The notes below the pieces were generated by a model, which had not been told where the DNA came from, ran no database searches, and saw only the letters and a list, made by a program, of their open reading frames with translations. DNA of 64,000 nucleotides from Variovorax dokdonensis (GTDB taxonomy: Bacteria; Pseudomonadota; Gammaproteobacteria; Burkholderiales; Burkholderiaceae_C): positions 124,001-188,000 of the forward strand of contig NZ_JASZYV010000001.1 of the NCBI RefSeq assembly GCF_030316895.1. The letters run 5' to 3'. Shown here piece after piece: positions 34,281 through 43,688 of this stretch (the first letter of the stretch is position 1; each line of letters starts with the position of its first letter). Made by a program: the position numbers and the translations under genes.

Positions 34281-35186
34281 ATGCTTGCTTTTTCGTATGC
34301 GCCCCAGCCGGGGACGGTTGCAGCCGCCGTGTTGTCGCTGGCCCTGGCGCTGGGCGGCTCTGCCGTCCATGCCCAGGCGCCTGACGCAGCGCATGCGGGC
34401 CATGCGCCCAAGGTCGCTGCAGATGCCTCCGCGCACCTGCATCAGGATGGCCGTGAAAGCGGTCTCGAACTGCCGGATCATGCTTGGGTGACGGCGCCGC
34501 CGCGCTGGTCGCCCGAAGCCTATTTCACCAACCTCGAAGACGGCGCCGCCCGCCAGTCGCCGTTCGTGGCGCGTTTCGGCCTGTCGATGCGCGGCATCGT
34601 GCCGGCAGGACAGACGGCCGGCCATGCGGGCCACCATCACCTGTTGATCGACCAGCCCCTGCCGCTGGATTTCAAGAAGCCGCTGCCATTCACTCCTCAG
34701 TACGTCCACTTCGGCAAGGGCCAGATGGAGGCGCTGATCGATCTTCCGCCCGGCACGTACACACTGCGTCTGGTGCTCGCGGACCAGGGCCACATTCCCT
34801 ACTTCGTCTATAGCAAGCCCTTGCGCGTGACCGTGACCGGGCAGAACAAGGACGCCAGTGCCGCCACCGTCCTCGGACCGCCACGCCTGGAGATACTCGG
34901 CCCGGCGGACCGCAGCACGGTGCAGTTGCCGATGCGCATGCAATTGCACGCGAGCGGCTACAACATCTCCCATGCCGCGCCCAAGCTGGCCGGCACCGGG
35001 CACTTCCGCGTGACGCTGGAGCGGCCCAACCAGAAGCCCGAAGTCGTCGACCTGACCGGAGGCCAGACCGAGTTCTGGCTGAACCCGCCGCGCGGCGACT
35101 ACAGCGCCCGTGTGGAACTGGTGGACAACGTCAGCGGCAAGCCGACGGCCCGCGGACTCAAGCCGGTGCAGTTCACCGTGCCCTGA
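34281..35186 (+). CDS. Exported DUF4399 protein with tandem domains
   Basis: A 301-residue protein with a signal peptide (about residues 10-31, ending VHAQ), then a His-rich segment (AAHAGHAPKVAADASAHLHQ). Two DUF4399-like repeats seem present: one around SPFVARFGLSMRGIVPAG, GHAGHHHLLIDQPLPLDF and ALIDLPPGTYTLRLVLADQGH, and a second around VQLPMRMQLHASGYNISHAA and GTGHFRVTLERPNQKP. The paired histidines suggest metal binding in the periplasm, but I know no proven function for this family. No operon partners: a hairpin precedes it and another follows. Confidence 0.8.
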   Translation: MLAFSYAPQPGTVAAAVLSLALALGGSAVHAQAPDAAHAGHAPKVAADASAHLHQDGRESGLELPDHAWVTAPPRWSPEAYFTNLEDGAARQSPFVARFGLSMRGIVPAGQTAGHAGHHHLLIDQPLPLDFKKPLPFTPQYVHFGKGQMEALIDLPPGTYTLRLVLADQGHIPYFVYSKPLRVTVTGQNKDASAATVLGPPRLEILGPADRSTVQLPMRMQLHASGYNISHAAPKLAGTGHFRVTLERPNQKPEVVDLTGGQTEFWLNPPRGDYSARVELVDNVSGKPTARGLKPVQFTVP

Positions 35187-35197
35187 AGCGGCGCGCA

Positions 35198-35222
35198 CGG
35201 TGAGGGCATCGCGCCTTCACCG
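35198..35222 (+). terminator. Strong hairpin after the DUF4399 gene, no T-run
   Basis: CGGTGAGGGC (35198-35207) pairs with GCCTTCACCG (35213-35222), a 10 bp stem with one G-T pair and a 5-base loop, starting 11 bp after the stop codon. No run of T follows, so it may stabilise the mRNA end or act with Rho rather than be a classical terminator. Confidence 0.4.
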
Positions 35223-35319
35223 AGAACAATCGCTTACTTCGTTTCCTTCGATCGCTGATCGACAATGCCTCAGGCGCGCAACGCGCCCAACATTGAACAA
35301 ACAAAAGGAAGGGGTAAGC

Positions 35320-36804
35320 ATGGAGGCCTTGATTCGCGTGGTGGTCGATCCACTCAACAATTTGTTGTGGAGCCACGTCCTCATTTATGTGCTGATCGGC
35401 GTCGGCATCATCCTGACGCTGGCCACAGGCCTCGTGCAGTTGCGCGGGCTGCCATACAGTCTGCGGTCATTCAAACGGATCGACGATTCCGGCATCTCTC
35501 CGACGCAGGCTTTCGCCACGGGCCTGGCCAGTCGCGTGGGCACTGGCAACATTGCTGGCGTGGCCACAGCCATCGCGCTGGGCGGGCCGGGCGCCATCTT
35601 CTGGATGTGGGTCACTGCGCTGGTGGGCATGGCCTCGGCGTTCACCGAATCGACGCTCGCGCAGATCTACAAGGAACGCCACCCGGACGGATCCTTTCGC
35701 GGCGGGCCGGCCTACTACATCCAGCGCGGCCTGGGATCGCGCGGATGGGGCATCGCCTTTTCGCTGTCGCTCATCCTGGCCTTTGGCCTAGTCTTCAACG
35801 CAGTGCAGGCCAACTCGATCAGCGACACGCTGAACGTGGCCTACGGCTGGAACAGGATGGCCATCGGCGCCGTGTTGGTGGTGCTGGCCGGCGGCGTGAT
35901 TTTCGGCGGGCTGAGGCGCATCGGCACAGTGGCTGAATGGATGGTGCCGCTGATGGCGCTGGGCTATCTGTGCGTGGCCGTCTACGCCATCGTGTCGCAC
36001 ATCGGCGAAGTGCCGCGCGTGATCTCGCTGATCTTCCGCAGTGCCTTCGGCCTGGAGCCGGCCGTGGGTGGCGTGGTGGGCTACGGCGTGATGCAGGCGC
36101 TGCAATACGGCGTCAAGCGTGGCCTCTTCTCCAACGAAGCCGGCATGGGCAGCGCGCCCAACGCGGCGGCCACCGCGACCACGCCGCACCCGGTATCGCA
36201 AGGCCTGCTGCAGATGCTGGGCGTGTTCGTCGACACCATCATCATCTGTTCTTGCACCGCGTTCATCATCCTGCTGTCGGGCGTGTTCACGCCCGGCGGT
36301 GAGTTGAAGGGCGCAGCGCTGACGCAAGCGGCCGTCACTGCGCACATCGGGCGGGCGGGCACCACCTTCATGTCGTTCGCGGTGTTCTTCTTTGCCTTCA
36401 CGTCGATCATCGGCAACTACGCTTACGCCGAAGGCAACGTCGAATTCATCAAGCGGAACAAGACGCTGGTCAACGCGTTTCGCGTGCTGGTGCTGTGCAT
36501 GGTGATGTTCGGCAGCGTCGCCAGCGTGCCCTTGGTGTGGGACATGGCGGACGTCAGCATGGGCTTCATGGCGTTGATCAACCTGGGCGCGATCTTCCTG
36601 CTGCGCAGGCATGCGGTGGCCGCCTGGCACGATTTCCACGGCCAGATGAAGCGTGGGGTGGAGACGCCCACGTTCGACTGCAACGTGCTGCCTGACGGCG
36701 GTGCGAAGCTGCCGCTGGATGTGTGGCCGGGCGCTGGCGGCGTGAAGCGCAGCGGTAGCCAGGTTCCACCGCCGCGGCGTTCGCCAGCGGGCAGAACGGC
36801 CTGA
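35320..36804 (+). CDS. Sodium:alanine symporter family (AGCS) transporter
   Basis: A 494-residue inner membrane protein with about ten hydrophobic segments. Family motifs include GLASRVGTGNIAGVATAIALGG, the AGCS signature region near TM2-3, FRGGPAYYIQRGLG, and GLFSNEAGMGSAPNAAATA. It imports alanine or glycine with sodium. ATG 35320 gives MEALIRVVVDPLNNLLWSHVL, a typical AGCS start, with AAGGAAGGGG upstream (35305-35314). The last 50 residues are Pro/Gly/Arg-rich and less conserved. It is the last + strand gene before a leftward pair, 22 bp away. Confidence 0.92.
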   Translation: MEALIRVVVDPLNNLLWSHVLIYVLIGVGIILTLATGLVQLRGLPYSLRSFKRIDDSGISPTQAFATGLASRVGTGNIAGVATAIALGGPGAIFWMWVTALVGMASAFTESTLAQIYKERHPDGSFRGGPAYYIQRGLGSRGWGIAFSLSLILAFGLVFNAVQANSISDTLNVAYGWNRMAIGAVLVVLAGGVIFGGLRRIGTVAEWMVPLMALGYLCVAVYAIVSHIGEVPRVISLIFRSAFGLEPAVGGVVGYGVMQALQYGVKRGLFSNEAGMGSAPNAAATATTPHPVSQGLLQMLGVFVDTIIICSCTAFIILLSGVFTPGGELKGAALTQAAVTAHIGRAGTTFMSFAVFFFAFTSIIGNYAYAEGNVEFIKRNKTLVNAFRVLVLCMVMFGSVASVPLVWDMADVSMGFMALINLGAIFLLRRHAVAAWHDFHGQMKRGVETPTFDCNVLPDGGAKLPLDVWPGAGGVKRSGSQVPPPRRSPAGRTA

Positions 36805-36826
36805 TCGCCCGCTGTGCCGCGGATTC

Positions 36827-37660
36827 TCAGCGCGCGTCGAGGATCGCTTGGGCGACCTCGACGAAGCCGGCGCCGCGTTCGCCGCGCGTGACGTAGCGCG
36901 GTAGCTGGCTCAGCAGCGGCACGAAGCGCTCGATGTTGGCCACGCCGATGCTGTGCGCAAACGCCTGGAACATCAGCGCGTCGTTGGTCGAGTCGCCCAC
37001 GTAGGCCCAGCGGTCCATCTCGAGGGCGAGGTCGCGCTGCCAAAGCTGGTGCACGATCCAGCGGGCGCCTTCGAGCTTGTTGTGATCGCCGAACCAGCCG
37101 TTGACGTGGATGCTGCTCACCGTCGCATGCATACCGGCCTGACGCATGGCGAGCACCACCTGATCGATCTGCGCATCCGGCAGGCGGGTGAATTCGCTGT
37201 GATCTACCGCGATGTCGCATTCGCGGCCCGCCGAATCCTCGGCGCGGCGCGCGCCGGCAATGTCGCGCTCGATGGCCTGCAGGACCTGCTGCATGCGCGC
37301 ATGGTTGGCGGCGCGCGTCGTGGCGTCCTGCTGGTAGAGCCGGCGCAACGGGCGCAGGCCCTGCGCATCGGGCGGGCCGTCGGGCACCAGGGCCATGGCA
37401 CCGTTCTCGGGCACGATGGCATCGATCGGCCAACGCGCGGCAAAGGGCTCGCTCCAGCCCACCGGTCGCCCGGTGATGGCCACCACATGCAAGCCGGCAG
37501 CCTTCAGGGCGCCCAGCGCCTCGACCACCGGCGCCGGCACTTCGCCATCGGTGCTGAGCGTGTCATCGATGTCGGTGAAGACGCCGAGCAGACCCCGTCG
37601 ATCGTCGACCGGCCATTCGGCCAAAGGGGCCATGGGCCGTGCGTCGTCGCCCGGCCTCAT
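36827..37660 (-). CDS. HAD superfamily IIB hydrolase (Cof or sugar-phosphate phosphatase type)
   Basis: A 277-residue cytoplasmic phosphatase. The four HAD motifs are visible: nucleophile Asp in VFTDIDDTLS, VVAITGRP (motif II), the lysine in HNKLEGARWIV (motif III) and YVGDSTNDALMF (motif IV). A C2-type cap lies between motifs II and III (about residues 90-205). Relatives act on sugar phosphates or mannosyl-3-phosphoglycerate; the substrate cannot be named. ATG 37660 overlaps the prfC stop (ATGA), so it is translated with release factor 3; ATG 37633 is an alternative start nine codons on. Confidence 0.85.
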   Translation of the reverse strand: MRPGDDARPMAPLAEWPVDDRRGLLGVFTDIDDTLSTDGEVPAPVVEALGALKAAGLHVVAITGRPVGWSEPFAARWPIDAIVPENGAMALVPDGPPDAQGLRPLRRLYQQDATTRAANHARMQQVLQAIERDIAGARRAEDSAGRECDIAVDHSEFTRLPDAQIDQVVLAMRQAGMHATVSSIHVNGWFGDHNKLEGARWIVHQLWQRDLALEMDRWAYVGDSTNDALMFQAFAHSIGVANIERFVPLLSQLPRYVTRGERGAGFVEVAQAILDAR

Positions 37661-39285
37661 GCAGAAGCCTGCAGGCTCAATCCCGCATGCTCGCGCAGGG
37701 GGTGGAAGTGGATCTTCGGAAAGCGTTCCTGCGCGAGGCGCACGTCGTACGGCGAGGTGCACAGGTAGGCCAGGGTGTCGGCGGCATCGAGCGACATGCG
37801 CTGCGGATAGGCGTTGACGAACTCGCGCAGTTCGGCCGGCGTGTCGGCGGTGATCCAGCGCGCGCCGGTGTACTGGCAGCTTTCGAGGCGGACGTCGCAG
37901 TCGTATTCGGCCTTCAGGCGATGCTGAACCACTTCGAACTGCAGCTGGCCCACGGCACCCAGCAACATGGGGCCGCCGACCTCGGGGCGGAAGACCTGGA
38001 TGGCCCCTTCCTCGCCCAACTGGGCCAGTCCCTGCTGAAGCTGCTTGGTGCGCAGCGGGTTCTTGAGCACCACCGTCATGAACAGTTCGGGCGCGAAGAA
38101 GGGCAGGCCGGTGAACTGCAGATTGGCCCCGTCGGTGATGGTGTCGCCCAGCTGAACGCCGCCGTGGGTGGTAAAGCCCACGATGTCGCCGGCATAGGCT
38201 TCTTCCACGGCCTCGCGGCGCTGGCTCATGAAGGTGACGACACTGGTCGGGCGAAGCTCCTTGCCCGTGCGCTGCACCTTGAGCTTCATGCCCGGCGAAT
38301 ACTTGCCCGAGGCCATGCGCACGAACGCGATGCGGTCGCGGTGGTTCTGGTCCATGTTGGCCTGCACCTTGAAGACGACGCCGGCAAAGGCCTTGTCCTC
38401 GGGCAGGATCTCCTGCGTGACCGGCTGGCGGTTGACCGTCGTCGTGCTCGTGCGCGGTTGCGGCGAGGGCGCCAGGTCGACCAGCGCGTCGAGCACTTCC
38501 ATCACCCCGAAGTTGTTGACGCCGGAACCAAAGAACACCGGCGTCTGCTTGCCGGCGAGGAAGGCTGCATGGTCCCAGGCGGGCGAGGCGCCCTCGGCCA
38601 GTTCCATGCTTTCGAGCGCGGTGTCGAACTCGGCGCCGAAGCGCTGTCGAAGGGCGGCCTCGTCCGAAAGCGGCATGGCCTCGAAGTCCTGCGGGCGGCG
38701 CTCGCTGCCGGACTCGAAAACGGTCATGGCTTGGGTGCGCAGGTTGATGATGCCGCCGAAACGCTTGCCCTGACCCACCGGCCACGTCATGGGCACGCAG
38801 GGCATGCCCAGCTCGCGCTCGATCTCGTCGAGCAGTTCCAGCGGCTCACGCACCTCGCGGTCCATCTTGTTCACGAAGGTGATGATGGGCGTGTCGCGCT
38901 GGCGGCAAACCTCGATCAGGCGGCGCGTCTGCGCTTCCACGCCGTTGGCGGCATCGATCACCATCAGCGCCGAGTCGACGGCGGTCAGAACACGGTAGGT
39001 GTCTTCCGAGAAGTCCTTGTGGCCGGGGGTGTCGAGCAGGTTGATGACGTGATCGCGGTACGCCATCTGCATCACCGAGGAAGCCACCGAGATGCCGCGC
39101 TGCTTCTCGATCTCCATCCAGTCCGACGTGGCGTGGCGCGAGGCCTTTCGCGCCTTGACCGAGCCGGCGATCTGGATCGCGCCCGAGAACAGCAGCAGCT
39201 TCTCGGTCAGCGTGGTCTTGCCCGCGTCAGGGTGGGAGATGATCGCGAAGGTGCGACGGCGGCGGGTTTCGGAGGCGTAGGACAT
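37657..39285 (-). CDS. prfC: Peptide chain release factor 3 (RF3)
   Basis: A 542-residue translational GTPase. The G domain has FAIISHPDAGKTTLTEKLLLF (G1), RGISVASSVMQM (G2), LLDTPGHKDFSEDTYR (G3) and FVNKMDRE (G4); domains II and III follow with FFGSGVNNFGVMEVLDAL and QLQFEVVQHRLKAEY. RF3 removes RF1/RF2 from the ribosome after termination. ATG 39285 gives MSYASETRRRRTFAI, the expected start. It is divergent from the ahcY operon; a TAAAAT box on the minus strand (39414-39419) may be its -10, but no -35 is clear. Confidence 0.96.
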   Translation of the reverse strand: MSYASETRRRRTFAIISHPDAGKTTLTEKLLLFSGAIQIAGSVKARKASRHATSDWMEIEKQRGISVASSVMQMAYRDHVINLLDTPGHKDFSEDTYRVLTAVDSALMVIDAANGVEAQTRRLIEVCRQRDTPIITFVNKMDREVREPLELLDEIERELGMPCVPMTWPVGQGKRFGGIINLRTQAMTVFESGSERRPQDFEAMPLSDEAALRQRFGAEFDTALESMELAEGASPAWDHAAFLAGKQTPVFFGSGVNNFGVMEVLDALVDLAPSPQPRTSTTTVNRQPVTQEILPEDKAFAGVVFKVQANMDQNHRDRIAFVRMASGKYSPGMKLKVQRTGKELRPTSVVTFMSQRREAVEEAYAGDIVGFTTHGGVQLGDTITDGANLQFTGLPFFAPELFMTVVLKNPLRTKQLQQGLAQLGEEGAIQVFRPEVGGPMLLGAVGQLQFEVVQHRLKAEYDCDVRLESCQYTGARWITADTPAELREFVNAYPQRMSLDAADTLAYLCTSPYDVRLAQERFPKIHFHPLREHAGLSLQASA

Positions 39286-39470
39286 GTCGGGGACGCGGAG
39301 GCTGACTCGGTGGATTGCGCGGGAATGCTGCTTGGCGCTCGAACGGAGCGGCATCTCGCGCTGAATCTGGTGTGCGCTCGCGGGCGCGCTCGGTCGCGAG
39401 AGCAAAGCCCGCAATTTTACTGGCGGGCCGGGAAAAAGGGCCATGCTCCGCCAGCCGGCCCGGCTGCCGG

Positions 39471-39476
39471 TAAAAT
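39471..39476 (+). promoter_or_regulatory. Probable -10 element of the ahcY operon
   Basis: TAAAAT at 39471-39476 lies 7-8 bp before the first conserved base of the SAH aptamer, so transcription would begin right at the riboswitch. No good -35 is visible; instead a dyad CAGCCG-GCC-CGGCTG occupies 39452-39466. Confidence 0.5.
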
Positions 39477-39483
39477 GCCCGGC

Positions 39484-39550
39484 TTCCGAGGAGCGTTGCA
39501 GCGCCATCAGGCGTGAGGCTCGGACCCCAATTGCAACCACGCTCACCCGC
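39484..39550 (+). ncRNA. SAH riboswitch aptamer upstream of ahcY
   Basis: The sequence fits the S-adenosylhomocysteine riboswitch. Stem P1 is CCGAG (39486-39490) with CTCGG (39519-39523). The conserved GAGCGTTGC (39491-39499) sits just after it and pairs as a pseudoknot with GCAAC-ca-CGCTC (39533-39544). The downstream strand CTCACCCGC (39542-39550) can alternatively pair with GCGGTGAG (39566-39573), a plausible expression platform. SAH binding is known to switch on SAH recycling genes, and ahcY begins 74 bp downstream. The match is by eye from known conserved bases. Confidence 0.9.
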
Positions 39551-39624
39551 TGTTCTCCTGTGGTCGCGGTGAGTCTTCATCCCTCCATGGCGCAGCGGAC
39601 CGTTCAACCTGTTCCGGAGCCGAC

Positions 39625-41058
<1,434 letters not shown>

Positions 41059-41145
41059 TCGGGCCCGGCCCTGGGCAGCGCGGGTGCATCGCGACTTCGC
41101 GCGCAATTGCCAGCCTGCTCGGGGTCGTCGACTGTCCGATTGCCC

Positions 41146-41913
41146 ATGCGCGCTGATCAACTGCTCGTCGAACGCGGCCTGGCCGTCTCGCGCTCGCAGG
41201 CGACGAGGCTCGTCGCGGCCGGTGTGCGCTGGCGGGTCGCTGGCGCCGATTGGCGGCGCGTCGGCAAGAGCGGCGAAGCCATTCCCGCGCACGCCGACTT
41301 GGAAGTGCTCGATGCGGCCGAGGCGCGATTCGTTTCGCGCGGTGGCCTCAAGCTGGAAGGTGCGCTCGGCGCCAGCGGCATCGAGGCTTCCGGCCGCCGT
41401 TGCCTGGACGTCGGTCAATCCACCGGTGGGTTTACAGACTGTCTGTTGCAGCACGGCGCGGCTGAGGTGGTCGGGATCGACGTCGGCCACGGCCAGCTGC
41501 ATGCCAGGTTGCGCGCCGATGCGCGGGTGAGGGCGGTCGAGAAGGTCAATGCGCGGGCGCTGTGCGCGCCCGATTTGCGGGCCGCTGGCGACAGCGGGGA
41601 GCCCTTCGAGCTGATCGTGGGCGACCTGTCGTTCATCTCGCTCACCCTGGTACTTCCTGCGCTCGCATTGCTGCTGGCGCCGCAAGGCGAATTGCTCATG
41701 CTGGTCAAGCCGCAGTTCGAATTGCAACCCGGTCAGATCGGCAAAGGCGGTATCGTGCGCGACCCGGCGCTGTATGCCGATGTCGAGTCAAGGCTGCGCG
41801 CCGCCTGCGAAGCACTTAGCCTGCGCGTGGCCGGCTGGCATGACAGCCCGATCGCGGGTGGCGATGGCAATCGCGAGTTCTTCATCCATGCCGCCCGCCA
41901 AGACGGGCGCTGA
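41146..41913 (+). CDS. tlyA: TlyA family rRNA methyltransferase/hemolysin-like protein
   Basis: A 255-residue protein with an N-terminal S4 RNA-binding domain (MRADQLLVERGLAVSRSQATRLV) and an FtsJ-like methyltransferase domain: RFVSRGGLKLEGAL, SAM motif CLDVGQSTGGFTDCLLQ, then VGDLSFISLTLVLP and VKPQFELQPGQIGKGGIVRD. In mycobacteria TlyA makes 2-prime-O-methyl cytidines in rRNA; the bacterial target here is unproven. It is an SAM user placed between ahcY and metF, which fits coordinated control by the SAH riboswitch. ATG 41146 gives the family start; the gap to ahcY is 87 bp. Confidence 0.9.
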   Translation: MRADQLLVERGLAVSRSQATRLVAAGVRWRVAGADWRRVGKSGEAIPAHADLEVLDAAEARFVSRGGLKLEGALGASGIEASGRRCLDVGQSTGGFTDCLLQHGAAEVVGIDVGHGQLHARLRADARVRAVEKVNARALCAPDLRAAGDSGEPFELIVGDLSFISLTLVLPALALLLAPQGELLMLVKPQFELQPGQIGKGGIVRDPALYADVESRLRAACEALSLRVAGWHDSPIAGGDGNREFFIHAARQDGR

Positions 41914-41928
41914 GACGAAAGGTTTTTT

Positions 41929-42765
41929 GTGCAAGTTCCATTGAGCTTCGAATTCTTTCCGCCCAAGACAGCCGAGGGCACAGTCAAGCTGCGGGGAGTT
42001 CGGCAGCAGTTGTATGTGATGTCGCCGGAGTTCTGTTCCGTCACCTATGGCGCCGGTGGCTCGACGCATGACGGCACCTTCGGCGCGGTGCGCGAGATTC
42101 TGGAAGAAGGCGTCAATGCGGCCTGCCACTTCTCGTGCATCGGCGCCACGCGCGAAACCGTGCGCAAGCAGTTGGCAGAACTCATGGTGATGGGCGTCAA
42201 GCGCCTGGTTGCTTTACGCGGCGATCTTCCCAGCGGCTATGGGGCTGGCGGGGAGTTCGTCTACGCCAGCGACCTGGTGCGCTTCATCCGCGAAGAGACC
42301 GGGCGGCACTTTCACGTCGAGGTGGCTTGCTATCCCGAGGTCCATCCGCAGGCGCGATCGCCCCAGGCCGACCTGCAGGCGCTTGCCGCCAAGGCGCAGG
42401 CCGGCGCCGATTCGGCCATCACGCAGTACTTCTTCAGTCCCGATGCGTACTTCCGCTTCGTCGACGAGTCGCGTGCGGCCGGCATCGCGTTGCCGATCGT
42501 TCCGGGCATCATGCCGATCACCAATTCGACGCAGTTGATGCGCTTTTCCGATGCTTGTGGCGCGGAGATCCCGCGGTGGATCCGCTTGCGCCTGGCCAGC
42601 TTCGGCGACGACGCGGCCTCGATCCGGGCCTTTGGGCTGGATGTGGTGGCGGCGATGTGCGAGCGCCTCGTCAGCGGCGGTGCGCCGGCACTTCATTTCT
42701 ATACGATGAACCAGGCGACCGCGACCCTGAGCATCCTGCAGCGCCTGGGCTGGAAAGGCGCATGA
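41929..42765 (+). CDS. metF: 5,10-methylenetetrahydrofolate reductase
   Basis: A 278-residue FAD enzyme of the TIM-barrel MetF family. It starts LSFEFFPPKTAEG with the catalytic Glu, has SVTYGAGGSTHDGT, ALRGDLPSGYG, VACYPEVHPQA, ITQYFFSPDAYFRFVD and PGIMPITNSTQLMRF. It supplies 5-methyl-THF for homocysteine remethylation to methionine, so it works directly downstream of AhcY in the methyl cycle. The start is GTG 41929 with AAAGG upstream (41918-41922) and 15 bp from tlyA. The stop overlaps rlpA by ATGA. Confidence 0.97.
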   Translation: MQVPLSFEFFPPKTAEGTVKLRGVRQQLYVMSPEFCSVTYGAGGSTHDGTFGAVREILEEGVNAACHFSCIGATRETVRKQLAELMVMGVKRLVALRGDLPSGYGAGGEFVYASDLVRFIREETGRHFHVEVACYPEVHPQARSPQADLQALAAKAQAGADSAITQYFFSPDAYFRFVDESRAAGIALPIVPGIMPITNSTQLMRFSDACGAEIPRWIRLRLASFGDDAASIRAFGLDVVAAMCERLVSGGAPALHFYTMNQATATLSILQRLGWKGA

Positions 42766-43445
42766 AGGCTGGTTGCTGCCGCGCCTTTCGCGCCGCAGCG
42801 ACGTTGATCGTCGCCGGTGTCCTAGCGGCGTGCGGCCTGCCTGGGGTGCAGGAGGGCTCAGAAGGCCTGCGGCCGCTTTCGCCGCAGCCGCCGACCCCTG
42901 CCGGGGCGCCTCGTTCGCGCGTGCCGCCTGTGGACTACGGGCTGACATCGCCGGGCGGCGACGAAGGGCCCCAGGACGGCGTGCCCGGCGAGGTGTTCCA
43001 GCGCGGAGGCGCATCCTGGTACGGCATCGACTTCCACCAGCGCAAGACGGCCAATGGCGAGCGCTTCAACATGTACGGCATGACGGCCGCCCATCGCACA
43101 CTGCCATTCAACACGCGCGTGTGTGTCCGCAGCCTGGTCAATGGGCGCGAGGTGCTGGTGCGGGTGAACGACCGTGGGCCTTTCGCGCCGGGCCGCATCA
43201 TCGACTTGAGCCGCGCCGCCGCGGAGGAGTTGAACATGATCGGCCTGGGCATCAAGCATGTGGCGCTCATGGTCATCGACCAGGATGGCATGCGTTGCGA
43301 CGGCAAGACCGTCGGCCCCAAGACCGCGACCGATTCGGACCTGAGTTCCGACGACGATGCCGGTGCAACGCCGAACGCTAAGGCAGCGCCCAAGCGCAAC
43401 AGCAGTTCCGGGAAGGCAACTGTCAAGCGGCGCCCGAAGCGTTAG
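42762..43445 (+). CDS. rlpA: Septal ring lytic transglycosylase RlpA family lipoprotein
   Basis: A 227-residue protein with a lipoprotein signal peptide and lipobox VLAACG (acylated Cys about residue 24), so it is tethered to the outer membrane. After a Pro-rich linker comes the double-psi beta-barrel domain: ASWYGIDFHQRKTANGERFN, MYGMTAAHRTLPFNTRV, VRVNDRGPFAPGRIIDLSRAA. RlpA cuts glycan strands lacking stem peptides at the division site. There is no C-terminal SPOR domain; instead the tail is Asp/Ser then Lys/Arg-rich. Its ATGA overlap with metF puts a cell-wall enzyme in an SAH-controlled operon. Start ATG 42762. Confidence 0.9.
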   Translation: MKAGCCRAFRAAATLIVAGVLAACGLPGVQEGSEGLRPLSPQPPTPAGAPRSRVPPVDYGLTSPGGDEGPQDGVPGEVFQRGGASWYGIDFHQRKTANGERFNMYGMTAAHRTLPFNTRVCVRSLVNGREVLVRVNDRGPFAPGRIIDLSRAAAEELNMIGLGIKHVALMVIDQDGMRCDGKTVGPKTATDSDLSSDDDAGATPNAKAAPKRNSSSGKATVKRRPKR

Positions 43446-43495
43446 TGGGCTCTTTCTTCGCGCAGGCTGAAGCACTGCCGCAGCCGCCCTCTTTT

Positions 43496-43507
43496 GGTGC
43501 GCGCACC
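43496..43507. promoter_or_regulatory. Palindrome upstream of the sigma-54 promoter, possible enhancer site
   Basis: GGTGCGCGCACC is a perfect 12 bp palindrome centred about 100 bp upstream of the -24 element at 43591, the usual distance for binding of a sigma-54 activator. Its half-sites GGTGC/GCACC recall NtrC-type sites, although the spacing differs. The palindrome is seen; the role is inferred. Confidence 0.35.
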
Positions 43508-43590
43508 CGATTGCATACAGTCTTGTGCGCAACGAAGGAGCGGATTGCGCATGAATCCGGGCTTGTCGGCTTGTAACGACCGATTAACAC

Positions 43591-43606
43591 TTGGCACGTC
43601 CATTGC
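43591..43606 (+). promoter_or_regulatory. Sigma-54 (RpoN) promoter of the porin gene
   Basis: TTGGCACG-TCCA-TTGC matches the -24/-12 consensus YTGGCACG-N4-TTGC at every position. The GG (43593-43594) and GC (43605-43606) dinucleotides have the required 12 bp offset. Transcription would start near 43618, leaving a leader of about 70 bases before the porin ATG at 43689. Confidence 0.75.
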
Positions 43607-43688
43607 GAGAAGCAGTTGCCCGCGCGAAGCACAACAATCAGAGCGCGACCGCGGGTGATCGAAACCTTTTGACCGAACTCACTCGCAC

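Noticed and set aside
36827-38785. A single long minus-strand frame that would join the HAD phosphatase to a protein upstream
   Set aside because: The upstream half lies in another frame of prfC. The phosphatase has its own start in an ATGA overlap with prfC.
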